64,000 nt of DNA from G965213525 sp965213525 (GTDB lineage Bacteria > Actinomycetota > Acidimicrobiia > Acidimicrobiales > Poriferisodalaceae). Position numbers and translations under genes: made by a program. The notes beneath the pieces are model-generated. The model had not been told where the DNA came from. It ran no database searches and saw only the letters and a list, made by a program, of their open reading frames with translations. Positions 33,610 through 42,151 of this stretch are shown one piece after another (positions within the stretch are counted from its first letter, which is position 1; each line of letters opens with the position of its first letter). The stretch spans positions 1,364,001 to 1,428,000 of the forward strand of contig OZ243889.1 of assembly GCA_965213525.1 (NCBI GenBank). The letters run 5' to 3'.

Positions 33610-35430
33610 GTGACCTCCCCGGCTCGACACCCCCGTTGGTGGCAGGCCTTGCGCATCCCGTGGCGACTGGCCCTGGTCGCCGGTCTGCCCCTGCTGATGG
33701 TCGGTGTCGTGTCCGCCCAACAGGTGTCCGAGCGTGCGGAGATCCGTGACGACGCCCGTCGCGACGAGGCCCGCCTCGAGGTGGCCGGGGCGCTGGTCGA
33801 CCACGCCGGCCAGCTCATGGCCGTGGAAGCAGCCACCCGCGGCCGTCTGGCCGAGGCCCCGCTGCTTCCCGGCTCAGCAGTCGCGCCGTACTTCGAGCGG
33901 GCCGAGACCTCAGCGGCGGCGGTGCGCCGAGCCGCTGAGGGCGTCGAGGCGGACGCCAGCACCGGCGTCGGCATCGACGCCGCCCGAGCTGCGGCCAGAT
34001 CGCTGGACGAGCTCACCGATGACGTGGTCGACCGGCGCGTCGACTCGGGCGTGGCGGTCGAGTTCATCCGTGACCGACTCGAAGCCGGCGCCACCGCCTT
34101 GAACCTGCTGCTGGCCCCGATCGAATCGTCGAGCGGGGTGGCGACCGTCACGCTGTTCGAGATCGCCGACCTCCACGTCACCGAGGCGGGCCTGACGAAC
34201 CTGCTGATGGTCGGCGTGAAGCTGGACGCCGCCAAGACAGCCGAGCTGCAAGCCGCGCGGGCCGGGCAGGTGTCGCTGCTCGGCGTGCTCGGTGACCTCA
34301 TCCCCCCGGGCTCCGCCGACGCCTACCAGACCTTGATCGCCCACGAGACCGAGACCGCGCCCGACTTCCGGGCGGTGGTCGACGACATCGCGGCGTCCCC
34401 CGGTGCGCCGAACGGGTTGATCATCTCGGCCGTCAAGAGCTCGGGTTCCTCGTACGCCAAGGCCATGAAGGCCGTGGGCGTGAGCCTGTTGGATCAGATG
34501 TCCGGTGAGGTGGAGGCGCGCCGAGCGGCCGCCGACTCCGGCTACCGCCTGGCGATCGCTGCGGGACTGTTGACGTTGACACTGGGCATCGCGCTGACCG
34601 TCGCGGTGGGCTGCTCGATCACCCGGCCGCTGCGCCGTCTCACCGCAGCGGCGACCGAGGTGAGCCACGGCAACCTCGACGTCGACCTCCCACCTGGGGG
34701 CCATGACGAGCTGGGCCGGTTGAGCACCGCGTTCGCTGAGCTGACCGGGTCGCTGCAGACGCTGGTCGCCCAGACCGAGGCCGTTGCCGCCGAGCGGTTG
34801 CACGACCCCGTGATGGCCCACCGCCTGCCGGGCGCCCTGGGGGAGCTGGCGGCGGCGACGGTCGAGCGGATCTCTCACACCACGGCCCGCCTGCACGAGG
34901 CTGCGACCACCGACGAGCTCACGGGCCTGATCAACCGCGACGGGCTGCGACGGGTGCTCGAGCTCGCCTGCTCAGAGGGTGATGCGGCGGTGCTGTTCAT
35001 CGACCTCGACCGCTTCAAGCAGGTCAACGATCACCACGGCCACCTGGCCGGCGACGAGCTGCTGGCCGAGACGGCCCGGAGGCTCCGTCAGGCGGTGCGC
35101 GAGGGCGACGTCGTCGCTCGCATCGGGGGTGATGAGTTCGTCGTCGTCCTGCCCGATGACCCGCCCGCCGACGAGGCCGAGGCGATCGCCGGCCACGTCC
35201 GCAGCAGCATCGAACGACCGATGATGATCAGCACCGGCGCTGCGCTCAGCGTCGGCGCCTCGATCGGCCACGCCCGCAGCTCCGAGGCACACTCGATCGA
35301 GGGCCTGCTGGCTGCGGCCGACCACGCCATGTATCGGACCAAGCACCGCAGCCGCACGGCGGCGTGGCCTGCCGTCGAGCCGGATGCAACGACGAGCCGG
35401 CAGACCGCTGTCGGTTCAGCACGCCGCTGA
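33610..35430 (+). CDS. Membrane diguanylate cyclase with NIT-like sensor, HAMP and GGDEF
   Basis: The 606-residue protein has a first membrane helix (WRLALVAGLPLLMVGVVSA), an all-helical extracytoplasmic sensor resembling the nitrate/nitrite-sensing (NIT) domain, and a second helix near residue 315. A HAMP segment (ITRPLRRLTAAATEVSHG) and a C-terminal GGDEF domain follow. The catalytic motif is intact (IGGDEFVVVLP), and an RxxD inhibitory site (REGD) lies five residues before it, so it should make c-di-GMP under product control. The window also encodes a BldD homologue with the c-di-GMP signature. Confidence 0.9.
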   Translation: MTSPARHPRWWQALRIPWRLALVAGLPLLMVGVVSAQQVSERAEIRDDARRDEARLEVAGALVDHAGQLMAVEAATRGRLAEAPLLPGSAVAPYFERAETSAAAVRRAAEGVEADASTGVGIDAARAAARSLDELTDDVVDRRVDSGVAVEFIRDRLEAGATALNLLLAPIESSSGVATVTLFEIADLHVTEAGLTNLLMVGVKLDAAKTAELQAARAGQVSLLGVLGDLIPPGSADAYQTLIAHETETAPDFRAVVDDIAASPGAPNGLIISAVKSSGSSYAKAMKAVGVSLLDQMSGEVEARRAAADSGYRLAIAAGLLTLTLGIALTVAVGCSITRPLRRLTAAATEVSHGNLDVDLPPGGHDELGRLSTAFAELTGSLQTLVAQTEAVAAERLHDPVMAHRLPGALGELAAATVERISHTTARLHEAATTDELTGLINRDGLRRVLELACSEGDAAVLFIDLDRFKQVNDHHGHLAGDELLAETARRLRQAVREGDVVARIGGDEFVVVLPDDPPADEAEAIAGHVRSSIERPMMISTGAALSVGASIGHARSSEAHSIEGLLAAADHAMYRTKHRSRTAAWPAVEPDATTSRQTAVGSARR

Positions 35431-35441
35431 CACACACCAAG

Positions 35442-35447
35442 TACCAT
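35442..35447 (+). promoter_or_regulatory. Putative -10 box of vapBC (leaderless)
   Basis: TACCAT ends 7 bases before the ATG at 35455; no Shine-Dalgarno sequence is seen. Confidence 0.45.
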
Positions 35448-35454
35448 CCGTGGC

Positions 35455-35718
35455 ATGAACGTGCCACCCGTGGTGACGAAGGTGTCGGTCGATGCGCAAG
35501 GGCGGATGGTCCTGCCCAAGTGGCTACGGCGCGAGCTCGGCGCCGACCCCGGGGAGCTGGCTCTTCACCGCACCCCCGAGGGAGTCCTGCTCACGCCCCT
35601 CACCCCGGTCGCCGAGGTCGCTGAAGCCCCCGATGGAGCGCCCGTACTCCGACTTGGCCGCCCGGTCTCCAACGAGGAGGTGCTGGGCGCGATCGGCGAG
35701 GAACGGGCCCAGCGGTGA
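35455..35718 (+). CDS. vapB: AbrB/VapB-type antitoxin
   Basis: The 87-residue protein has an N-terminal swapped-hairpin AbrB domain (VSVDAQGRMVLPKWLRRELG) that binds DNA and autoregulates, and a C-terminal tail that would mask the toxin. Its stop overlaps the GTG of the PIN-domain gene, the standard antitoxin-toxin layout. It lies about 0.5 kb upstream of the att-like repeat at 36200, just outside the degenerate island. Confidence 0.85.
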   Translation: MNVPPVVTKVSVDAQGRMVLPKWLRRELGADPGELALHRTPEGVLLTPLTPVAEVAEAPDGAPVLRLGRPVSNEEVLGAIGEERAQR

Positions 35719-36110
35719 TCGACACGTCGGCCCTGGTCGCCGCCCTGATCGCCGATCACGAGCACCACGACCTCGCCCGACCACGTTCCACCCGCCAGGT
35801 CGCCATCCCTGCGATCGTCCTGGCCGAGACGTTCGCCCAGCTCCGCCGGACCTTCCGCCAACCAGCCGACGTGGCCAGCCGTGTCTTGCGTCCCTGGTCC
35901 GATGACCCCGCTCGCATCCTGGCCACCACCGCCGATGCCGTGGCGACCGTGTTCCGCCGAGCCGTCGAGCTGGACCTCGGCGGCAACGTCCACGACGCCC
36001 TCGTCGCCCAGGTCTGCCTGCAACACGCCACGACGCTGGTCACCCTCGACCGTCGCCAGCACGCCGTGGCGCTGGCCCTCGGAGTCGACAGCACCTACCT
36101 GCTGGCGTAG
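35715..36110 (+). CDS. vapC: PIN-domain ribonuclease toxin (VapC-type)
   Basis: VapC toxins are Mg-dependent RNases that cleave tRNA or rRNA. The 131-residue protein keeps the acidic set: VIDTSAL at the start, LAETFAQ, VHDALVAQ, and VTLDRRQ. The length is normal, so the toxin looks functional. It is coupled to the AbrB-type antitoxin by a GTGA overlap. Confidence 0.88.
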   Translation: MIDTSALVAALIADHEHHDLARPRSTRQVAIPAIVLAETFAQLRRTFRQPADVASRVLRPWSDDPARILATTADAVATVFRRAVELDLGGNVHDALVAQVCLQHATTLVTLDRRQHAVALALGVDSTYLLA

Positions 36111-36199
36111 ACCCCGGCGCCGTCCCCCGGGCTCCGCTGTGGAGTCGCCGGTCCATCGAGGACGCCGGCGCAGGATGAGGTGCTCTGGACAGGACGTGC

Positions 36200-36227
36200 T
36201 CGGTGGGCGTGGAGGGGCTCGAACTCC
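36200..36227. other. att-like copy of the tRNA-Val 3' end
   Basis: These 28 bases match 38288-38315 (3' end of tRNA-Val plus four flanking bases) with two mismatches, in the same orientation. No full tRNA can be folded here. The arrangement is that of attL/attR left by integration into a tRNA 3' end, bounding about 2.1 kb. Confidence 0.62.
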
Positions 36228-36243
36228 GATGAAATCGGAGTTC
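36221..36243. terminator. 10-bp hairpin overlapping the att-like site
   Basis: GAACTCCGAT and ATCGGAGTTC form a perfect 10-bp stem with loop GAA. It sits downstream of vapC and of the opposing lipoprotein remnant, so it may be a bidirectional terminator. Part of it is the remnant tRNA T-arm sequence. Confidence 0.45.
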
Positions 36244-36270
36244 ATCGCTCTGGGGCGACGTGGTCGCCGC

Positions 36271-37575
36271 TCACGGGTCCCACTCGGCGTTCGTGTTGAT
36301 GCACCGATCCGAACCTCCCATCTGGCACACGGCCACCTCGGGTTCGTCGCCGAGGTCGGTGGCTGTCACGAACCGCAGGTAGGCCGTACCCGGACCGATG
36401 ATCGCCGGCAGCGGGCACACGTAGGGAGTGCCGTCGGCGTCATAGGTGCCGATCACGCGAGCCGACGCCTCGACGGGCCACGACGACGATGCCAGTCCCC
36501 GCGAGACGCCATCCGGGGTAGTGACGGTCCAGCACATCCCGCGGCTGTAGAAGAGATCGCCGGGTTCGAAGGTGAGAGTGACGACGTATCGGGACCCCTT
36601 GGCAGGCCAGACATCACCGGCGGCGTTGTTGATCACGGCGATCTCGCCATAGGTGTCGTCGACGCAGGCCGCAGCCCGGGCCACGACGTCCTCGGACATC
36701 GACTGTTCGAGGAAGTCTGCTCTCAGATGCCCACCAGCACCGGTGATGTCCTCGCCGACCGCGACGCTCGTCCCGTTCGCCAGCACGACCGACGACTCAC
36801 CGGCGGACCACAACGACCCGTTGGGCCAGATCACGGGGTACCGTTCCACGTCCCCGACGAGGCAGAGGCAGTCGCTGTCGATGCTGACGGTCCCGTCGAC
36901 GCTGGCCTCCATGCCGCCTGCGTTGTTGCCCGGGTCGGGGTGGGCGATCACCGGACCGGCGCTCAGCGACTGATCGGGCACCGTCGACGACGCCGCCCGC
37001 GATGTCGTCGACGTCGCGCCAGGCGACCCGTCAGCCCGGCGGCCTCGAACGCAACGACCTCATCGGGGAGCAGCCCGCCCACGTTCACGGCTCCCTCGAA
37101 GGACGTCTGGAGCTGCGGGGCGCCGACCACGCGCCCGTCGATGACGAGCGCGACCTGCGCACCGCGCTCGCCCCACTCGTCGAAGCGACCGGCGGCATCC
37201 CCATTGAGGACGAGCGCTGCGGAGGTGTCCCCGGTCCGGCTGACCTCGATGACGTCGCCACTGGTGATCTCCGCTTCGGCGACCTCCAGGCACAACGTGG
37301 GTTGGTCGGACACCAGCACCATCTCCCCGCCCCGCATCGACGTGTCGTCGGGACAGTGACGGATGTCGAGGACCCGGCGGAGCTCGACGACCGGCCGATC
37401 AGACGCTCCCTCGGGCCGGCGTCGATGCCGGCGCCTCCGTCGTCGGCGCAGGTGGCGTAAGGGTCGTCACACCAGTGGCTGCCCGCGGTGTCGTCGATGT
37501 GCCGCACCCGGCTGCGATCACGGCGAGCGCCGCCGCCACGACGATGATCCTGCCTGCGCGTCGCTGCCTCGTCAT
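36271..37575 (-). pseudogene. Broken lipoprotein gene with SecD-P1-like segment
   Basis: Three segments follow on one strand. From the ATG at 37575 (GAGGGG upstream) a signal with lipobox (LAVIAAGC) and a Thr/Pro linker run to a stop at 37399. Another frame continues at about 37400 with SDRPVVELRRVLDI to 36963; its part ALVLNGDAAGRFDEWGERG, ALVIDGRVVGAPQLQ resembles the SecD P1 head domain. The first frame then resumes with STTSRAASSTVPDQSL into a beta-rich region (YPVIWPNGSLWSAG, paired cysteines) to 36271. A secreted lipoprotein broken by two frameshifts fits best. Separate truncated genes at 36963-37337 and 36271-36981 are the alternative. Confidence 0.55.
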
Positions 37576-37839
37576 CGTTTCCCCTCGGACCCGACGCTAC
37601 GTCGGACTGCGTGGTTCCCGGCGATGTGTGGGGCTGGTGGCCCGACGACACCGTCACCCCGTCGGGGTGTCGACTCGGGTCGGGGCCGCAGGGTGCCGTC
37701 TGTCGGCTGGGCGTCGGCTGGCTCCACTAGGTGCCCGAGCGCACTGCGCCGGTGTCGTGAACGAGGTGACACGTCGTCACCCGCCGACGAGAACGCCCAT
37801 GAGGTCTGACGCCGGCCCGCGCTGGGCCCGCCACGCTGA

Positions 37840-38060
37840 TCAGACGAGCCAACCGGTCTCGAGAGCTCGTCGGTTGGCGAGAGCCCGATCGGCCAGGTCG
37901 CCCTGGCGGGGTCGACCGGCGAAGGTGACGATCTTCTTCGCCAGCGCAAGCCACTGGTCGTGGCGCCGAACTGCTCACACGTTCTCGCCGGATCGCCCGA
38001 TGGGCCCGGCAGAGCAGCTCCACGGGTCGACAGCCCCTCCACACGCTCTCGGACCCGTCG
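37840..38060 (-). pseudogene. Decayed C-terminal copy of the 414-aa unknown protein
   Basis: Reading on the minus strand to the TGA at 37840 gives QWLALAKKIVTFAGRPRQGD, then LADRAL and LETGWLV. This aligns with QWLTIAKQVVAVAGRPRRGD, VAERPL and LETGWPV in the intact gene at 9733-10977. Just upstream in a second frame is VELLCRAHRAIRRE against VELLTRAYWAIRRE. About 45-50 residues between the blocks are missing, and a frame change separates them. It is therefore a truncated, frameshifted remnant inside the tRNA-bounded segment. The stretch 37576-37839 holds no gene I can support. Confidence 0.75.
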
Positions 38061-38287
38061 ACCGCGCCGGGTATGCCGCTTCGGGGCTGGGCGGCGTTGA
38101 GTGCCCTGCCCGCGGGCTCTGAGGCGCAGCGCAACTACGACGAGCGAGCGCTCCCTCGAGGCCCACTGCGCCGATTCCGTGCCCCTGTTCCAAGAGCGGG
38201 AAGGGGGAGCGTCAGCTGGTCGGTGCAGGAGTCAGAAGCGAACAAGCCCCAGTCCCTTCATCGCAGCCGTGTTCGAGAGACGACACG

Positions 38288-38315
38288 TCGGTGGGCGTGG
38301 AGGGACTCGAACCCC
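38288..38315. other. att-like site at the tRNA-Val 3' end
   Basis: The right-hand copy of the 28-base direct repeat, within the real tRNA gene, pairs with 36200-36227. The stretch 38061-38287 beside it contains no recognisable gene. Confidence 0.62.
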
Positions 38316-38365
38316 CGACCCTCTGCTTGTAAGGCAGATGCTCTGACCAGCTGAGCTACACGCCC
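38292..38365 (-). tRNA. tRNA-Val (anticodon UAC)
   Basis: The 74-base sequence folds with acceptor GGGCGTG/CACGCCC and discriminator A. The D-arm is TAGCTCAGCTGGTCAGAGCA, the anticodon loop CTTACAA (anticodon TAC), and the T-arm GGGTTCGAGTCC. CCA is not encoded. Its 3' end is duplicated at 36200-36227. The end of the upstream membrane-protein frame overlaps its first ten bases. Confidence 0.95.
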
Positions 38366-38874
38366 CCGGCGCCCGTGCCGGCGTTCGGCTCGGACTCGGC
38401 GATCGTAGGCGGCGGCCCCTCGGGCCCGAGCTCGACGAGCAGTGCAGCCGCCGCCAGCGCCGCCGCGCCGGCGGCCACCTTGCGGTGGCGGGACGACCCG
38501 CCCCGGGTGCGCGACAACGCTGCGAGCGCGACCATCGCCCCCGATGCCGGCCACACGTGGGGCGACCTCGTCCACGCCGCCTCGGCACAGACGGCCCCCA
38601 CCGACGCCATCGACGCTGCGTAGAGCGCCTGGTGCGCCCATCGCACATCCTGCGCCCAACTGACGCCACCCGCGGCTGCCAGCCCGAGGCCGGTCGACGC
38701 CGCCACAGCAGCCGTCGCCACCGAGGTCAACACCGCCGCCACCCCGTCGACGCCGCCGACATCAACACCGCCTGCACCGCCACCGCACGCACCGTCGTCG
38801 ACCCACCTCGACGTCGTAGCCCACGGGCCGGGCGCGTCCCGAATCGCACCCGCCGACTCGGGATCAGCGACCAC
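38356..38874 (-). CDS. Possible small membrane protein, unknown function
   Basis: A 172-codon frame from a GTG at 38874 encodes Gly/Val-rich sequence and then three or four Ala-rich hydrophobic segments ([45 protein letters not shown]). Codon third positions are mostly G or C as in neighbours. Its stop lies inside the 5' end of tRNA-Val on the same strand, which is unusual and lowers confidence. No family is recognised. Confidence 0.42.
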   Translation of the reverse strand: MVADPESAGAIRDAPGPWATTSRWVDDGACGGGAGGVDVGGVDGVAAVLTSVATAAVAASTGLGLAAAGGVSWAQDVRWAHQALYAASMASVGAVCAEAAWTRSPHVWPASGAMVALAALSRTRGGSSRHRKVAAGAAALAAAALLVELGPEGPPPTIAESEPNAGTGAGGV

Positions 38875-38893
38875 CCCCTGGGTAGGCTTCACC

Positions 38894-39838
38894 GTGGACT
38901 TCTTCGAGGCCGTGCGGCGGCGGATGACCACGAACGGACCGCTCTCGCCCGACCCGGTCCGGCCCGAGCACCAACGCCTGCTCGTCGAGGTCGCCGGCAT
39001 GGCGCCCTCGCACTTCAACAGCCAGCCGTGGCGCTTCGTGCTCATCGACGACCGTCGCCTCATCGACCGCATCGCCGACATCAGCGCCCAGAGCATGACC
39101 ACCGTGTTCGAGCGGGGCCAGTTCTTCACCCGCTACCGCCGCTACTTCCGCTTCTCTGACGCCGAGATGGACGAGCGACGTGACGGCATCCTCTTCGACC
39201 AGCTCCCCCGCCCCCTGCGCCCCTTCACCCGCTTCGCCCACACCGACCGGGCCACCAGGGTGATGAACCGCCTGCGGGTGCCCGCCCAGCTCGGGCGGGC
39301 CAACCGCGACCTCGTCGCCGGCGCGCCGCTGATCCTGGCCGTGCTGTTGGACCGCACCGAGTACGTCCCCGGCGAGCTCAGCGGCTTCTACTCGGTGTTC
39401 GGCATGGGCGCCGCGGTCGAGAACGTCTGGCTCACCACCACCGCCCTCGGCATGGGCATCCAGTTCATCTCGTTCCCCATGGAGGTCCCCGAGCGCTGGG
39501 CCGAGATCGTCGAGCTGCTCGAGGTGCCCGAGGATCTCGAGCTCATGGCGCTGTACCGCCTCGGCTATCTGCCCGCCGAGCAGCAGCGTCCGCCGATCGA
39601 CTGGTCGAGCCGCCACCGCAAGCGGATCTCGGACTACGTCTTCCGCAACACCTGCGCCACCCCCGAGCGCCCCACCGTCGACGTCGACGAGCACCCCGGG
39701 CCCGGCCTGACGCCATCCCGGGTCACCGTCTCGGTCCCGCCCGCCCCGGTCACCGCCGCCGCCCTGCGCCATGGGCACCACGATCGACTGGCCCGTCCGT
39801 GGACGTCGGGGACCTCGGCCGAGGCGGTCCGCCGGTGA
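38894..39838 (+). CDS. Nitroreductase-family flavoprotein
   Basis: The 314-residue product has the nitroreductase fold: an N-terminal [10 protein letters not shown] segment, [16 protein letters not shown] (FMN and substrate site), [23 protein letters not shown], and a C-terminal LYRLGYLP strand. It uses FMN and NAD(P)H to reduce an unknown substrate. A TAGGCT box lies five bases before the GTG. The stop overlaps the polyketide-synthase start by GTGA, so it likely acts on the product or precursor of that pathway. The C-terminal extension of about 60 residues is unlike typical members. Confidence 0.85.
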   Translation: MDFFEAVRRRMTTNGPLSPDPVRPEHQRLLVEVAGMAPSHFNSQPWRFVLIDDRRLIDRIADISAQSMTTVFERGQFFTRYRRYFRFSDAEMDERRDGILFDQLPRPLRPFTRFAHTDRATRVMNRLRVPAQLGRANRDLVAGAPLILAVLLDRTEYVPGELSGFYSVFGMGAAVENVWLTTTALGMGIQFISFPMEVPERWAEIVELLEVPEDLELMALYRLGYLPAEQQRPPIDWSSRHRKRISDYVFRNTCATPERPTVDVDEHPGPGLTPSRVTVSVPPAPVTAAALRHGHHDRLARPWTSGTSAEAVRR

Positions 39839-40899
39839 CCGACCCCCAGGTGCTCGGCACCGCCACGGCGTTCCCCGATCACCTCATCACCCAGTCAGAG
39901 GCCAAGGACGCCGCCCGCGAGCTCTTCGGCGACGACAGCCCCCGCACCGAGCGCCTCCTCGGGGTCTTCGACCGTGCCGGCGTGCACGAACGCCGGCTCT
40001 GCGTCCCCCTCGACTGGTTCGCCCGATCCCACGATCTCGGCGAGACCAACGACCGCTACCTCACCGAGGCGCTCACCCTTGGAGCCCAGGCCGCGACCCG
40101 GGCCCTGGACCGGGCGGGCCGTGAGCCGGCCGAGGTCGACGCCGTGACGTTCGTGTCCTCCAGCGGTCTCGCCACCCCCTCGCTCGACGCCCGCCTCGTC
40201 GGTGCACTGGGCTTGCGACCTGACGTGCGACGCGACGCCACCTACGGCCACGGGTGCGCCGGCGGGGTCGGCGGCCTGGCCCGGGTCGCCGACCAGGTGC
40301 GAGCACGCCCGGACCGAGTCGTCGTGCTCGTCGTCGTCGAGCTGTGCAGCCTCATGTTCCGCTTCGGTGACCGCACCAGCACCAACCTCGTGGCCGCCAG
40401 CCTGTTCGCCGACGGCGCCGCCGCCGTGGTGCTCGGCGCCGGGGACGACGACCCAGGACGGGGCCCCCGCCTGATCGGCGACGGCACCACCCTGTGGCCC
40501 GACACCGCCGAGGTGATGGGCGCCGACCTGACCGCCGACGGCATGCGCCTCGTGTTGTCGCGCTCGGTGCCCAAGGTGGTGAGGGACCGCTTCGCCGCCA
40601 GCCTCGACGAGGCCTGTGAGCGCAACGGGCTCAGCCGCAGCGAGCTCACCCACCTCGTCCTGCACCCCGGCGGCGCCGGTGTGATCGACGCCTACCGGGG
40701 CGCCCTCGACGTCGACGACGAGCGCCTCGTCTGGTCGATCGAGGTGCTGCGCCGCCACGGCAACGTGTCGGCCCCCACCGCCCTCATCGCCCTCGACGCC
40801 TTCTGCCGTTGTCGTCCCGACCGCCCCGCCGGCGAGCTGGGGGTCATCTCGGCCATGGGGCCCGGCTTCGCCGCCGAGCACGTCCTGTTCACCACGTGA
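39835..40899 (+). CDS. Type III polyketide synthase (alkylpyrone/alkylresorcinol type)
   Basis: The 354-residue enzyme belongs to the chalcone/stilbene synthase superfamily. The catalytic triad is Cys141 ([11 protein letters not shown]), His277 ([10 protein letters not shown]) and Asn310 (RHGNVSAPT). It lacks the usual long-chain-tunnel clues I could read with certainty, but it is coupled to an isoprenylcysteine-methyltransferase-like gene, as in the bacterial BpsA-BpsB and SrsA-SrsB pairs. That supports synthesis of alkylpyrones or alkylresorcinols from fatty acyl starters and malonyl-CoA. It is the middle gene of a three-gene operon. Confidence 0.88.
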   Translation: MTDPQVLGTATAFPDHLITQSEAKDAARELFGDDSPRTERLLGVFDRAGVHERRLCVPLDWFARSHDLGETNDRYLTEALTLGAQAATRALDRAGREPAEVDAVTFVSSSGLATPSLDARLVGALGLRPDVRRDATYGHGCAGGVGGLARVADQVRARPDRVVVLVVVELCSLMFRFGDRTSTNLVAASLFADGAAAVVLGAGDDDPGRGPRLIGDGTTLWPDTAEVMGADLTADGMRLVLSRSVPKVVRDRFAASLDEACERNGLSRSELTHLVLHPGGAGVIDAYRGALDVDDERLVWSIEVLRRHGNVSAPTALIALDAFCRCRPDRPAGELGVISAMGPGFAAEHVLFTT

Positions 40900-41438
40900 G
40901 CCACCGCCGGGCCGTGATCGGCGCCGTCGCCGCGGTCGCCGCGCAGCGCCTCTGCGAGCTCGTGTGGTCGCGCCGCAACGAACGCCGGCTCCGAGCCCGG
41001 GGCGCCCACGAGGTCGGCGCCGGCCACTACCCCGTCATGGTCGCCCTGCACCTCGGCTGGCTCGCCGTCACCGCCGTCGAGGCGATCCGCTCACCGGCAC
41101 CGCCCTCGCCAGCCGTCCGCCGGACCCTCGTCGTCGCCGTCGCCGCTGCCCAGCTGCTGCGCTACTGCGCCATCGCTGCCCTCGGCGACCGGTGGACGAC
41201 GCGCGTGCTGGTGCTCCCCGGTGAGCCACTGGTCCGCCGGGGGCCCTACCGGGTGCTCGCCCACCCGAACTACGTGGCCGTCGTCGTCGAGCTGGCCGCC
41301 ATCCCCGCCGCCTTGGGTGCCCGGCGCACCGCCGTGGCGCTCAGCGCCGCCAACGCCGCCCTGCTCACCCACCGCATCGGTGTCGAGTCGGCCGCACTGA
41401 ACGGCCCGTCAGGCCCCGTGCCGGCGCCCGACGCCTGA
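40896..41438 (+). CDS. Isoprenylcysteine carboxyl methyltransferase-like membrane protein (BpsB-like)
   Basis: The 180-residue protein has four to five membrane helices and the ICMT signature RRGPYRVLAHPNYVAVVVELAAIP near its C-terminal half. Bacterial homologues beside type III polyketide synthases (BpsB, SrsB) O-methylate alkylpyrones or alkylresorcinols using S-adenosylmethionine. The GTGA overlap with the synthase gene supports this role here. The start residues ([22 protein letters not shown]) are typical of the family. Confidence 0.87.
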   Translation: MSHRRAVIGAVAAVAAQRLCELVWSRRNERRLRARGAHEVGAGHYPVMVALHLGWLAVTAVEAIRSPAPPSPAVRRTLVVAVAAAQLLRYCAIAALGDRWTTRVLVLPGEPLVRRGPYRVLAHPNYVAVVVELAAIPAALGARRTAVALSAANAALLTHRIGVESAALNGPSGPVPAPDA

Positions 41439-41487
41439 CCCGAGACGCCTGCCACCCACGTCGCCGAGCCCGGGGCACCCCACCGAA

Positions 41488-41633
41488 CTGCGGACCGGAG
41501 CGGGCGAAGATGCCGGTCCCGTCCGCAAGATGCGAGCGCGGCGTCGTCGGCGGCCCGCTGCGGGCGCGAGCTGCGGACCGGAGCGGGCGAGGATGCCGGT
41601 CCCGTCCGCAAGAAGCGAGCGCGGCGTCGTCGG
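41488..41633. repeat. Two 63-bp direct repeats, 83-bp period, each with hairpin potential
   Basis: 41488-41550 and 41571-41633 match at 61 of 63 bases. Within each, TGCGGAC pairs with GTCCGCA and GACCGG with CCGGTC, so a stem forms. They lie between the convergent methyltransferase and Nudix genes and may be duplicated terminators or a local REP-like element. Confidence 0.75.
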
Positions 41634-41641
41634 GCGGCCGC

Positions 41642-42151
41642 TCAGCCGTCGAGGTCGACCGTCATCGGACGACTCCGGCCGGCGTCGAGGTGACCCATCA
41701 CGTCGCCCAGCACCGCCGCCAGGAACCGGTCGGGGTCATCGATCTCGGCGGGGCGGCACCAGCGGACCTGCTCGATCTCGGGTGACCGGGGCTCGGGCAC
41801 CCCCGACAGGACCCGACCGTCGACGACGAAGGCGAGGTTGCGCCGCCCGGGCACCAGCACCGGCACCGTGTGACCGAGCTCGACCTGCACGCCGAGCTCC
41901 TCGACGAGCTCTCGTCGCAGACCGTCATGGGGGTCCTCGCCACGGTGCAGCCCACCCCCGGGCAGGCCCCACCCCCGGCGGTAGGAGTGACGCACCACCA
42001 GCCACCGGCCGTCGTCGTCGCGGATCCTGGCCACCGCCCCCAGCCGCACGGGCGCCGAGCGCCACGACAGGGCCACGTCACGGAACCGTGGCGGCAGCGG
42101 GCGCAACAACCGCAACGCCCGACGCAGGACCGGCGCGCCGGGCCCGCTCAT
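41642..42151 (-). CDS. Nudix hydrolase
   Basis: The 169-residue protein has a full Nudix box, GGGLHRGEDPHDGLRRELVEELGV, which binds metal and hydrolyses a nucleoside diphosphate linked to another group. N-terminal residues 1-35 form a helical lead (RRALRLLRPLPP). Its start overlaps the stop of the inositol-phosphatase-family gene by ATGA, so the two are co-translated. The specific substrate cannot be inferred. Confidence 0.9.
   Translation of the reverse strand: MSGPGAPVLRRALRLLRPLPPRFRDVALSWRSAPVRLGAVARIRDDDGRWLVVRHSYRRGWGLPGGGLHRGEDPHDGLRRELVEELGVQVELGHTVPVLVPGRRNLAFVVDGRVLSGVPEPRSPEIEQVRWCRPAEIDDPDRFLAAVLGDVMGHLDAGRSRPMTVDLDG

Noticed and set aside
36190..36290. Second complete tRNA gene at the left repeat
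   Set aside because: Only the T-arm and 3' acceptor part are present; no 5' acceptor, D-arm or anticodon arm can be folded.
38101..38346. Plus-strand frame ending GGTRTPDPLLVRQML
   Set aside because: This peptide is the usual antisense-tRNA artefact; it overlaps tRNA-Val and has no family match.
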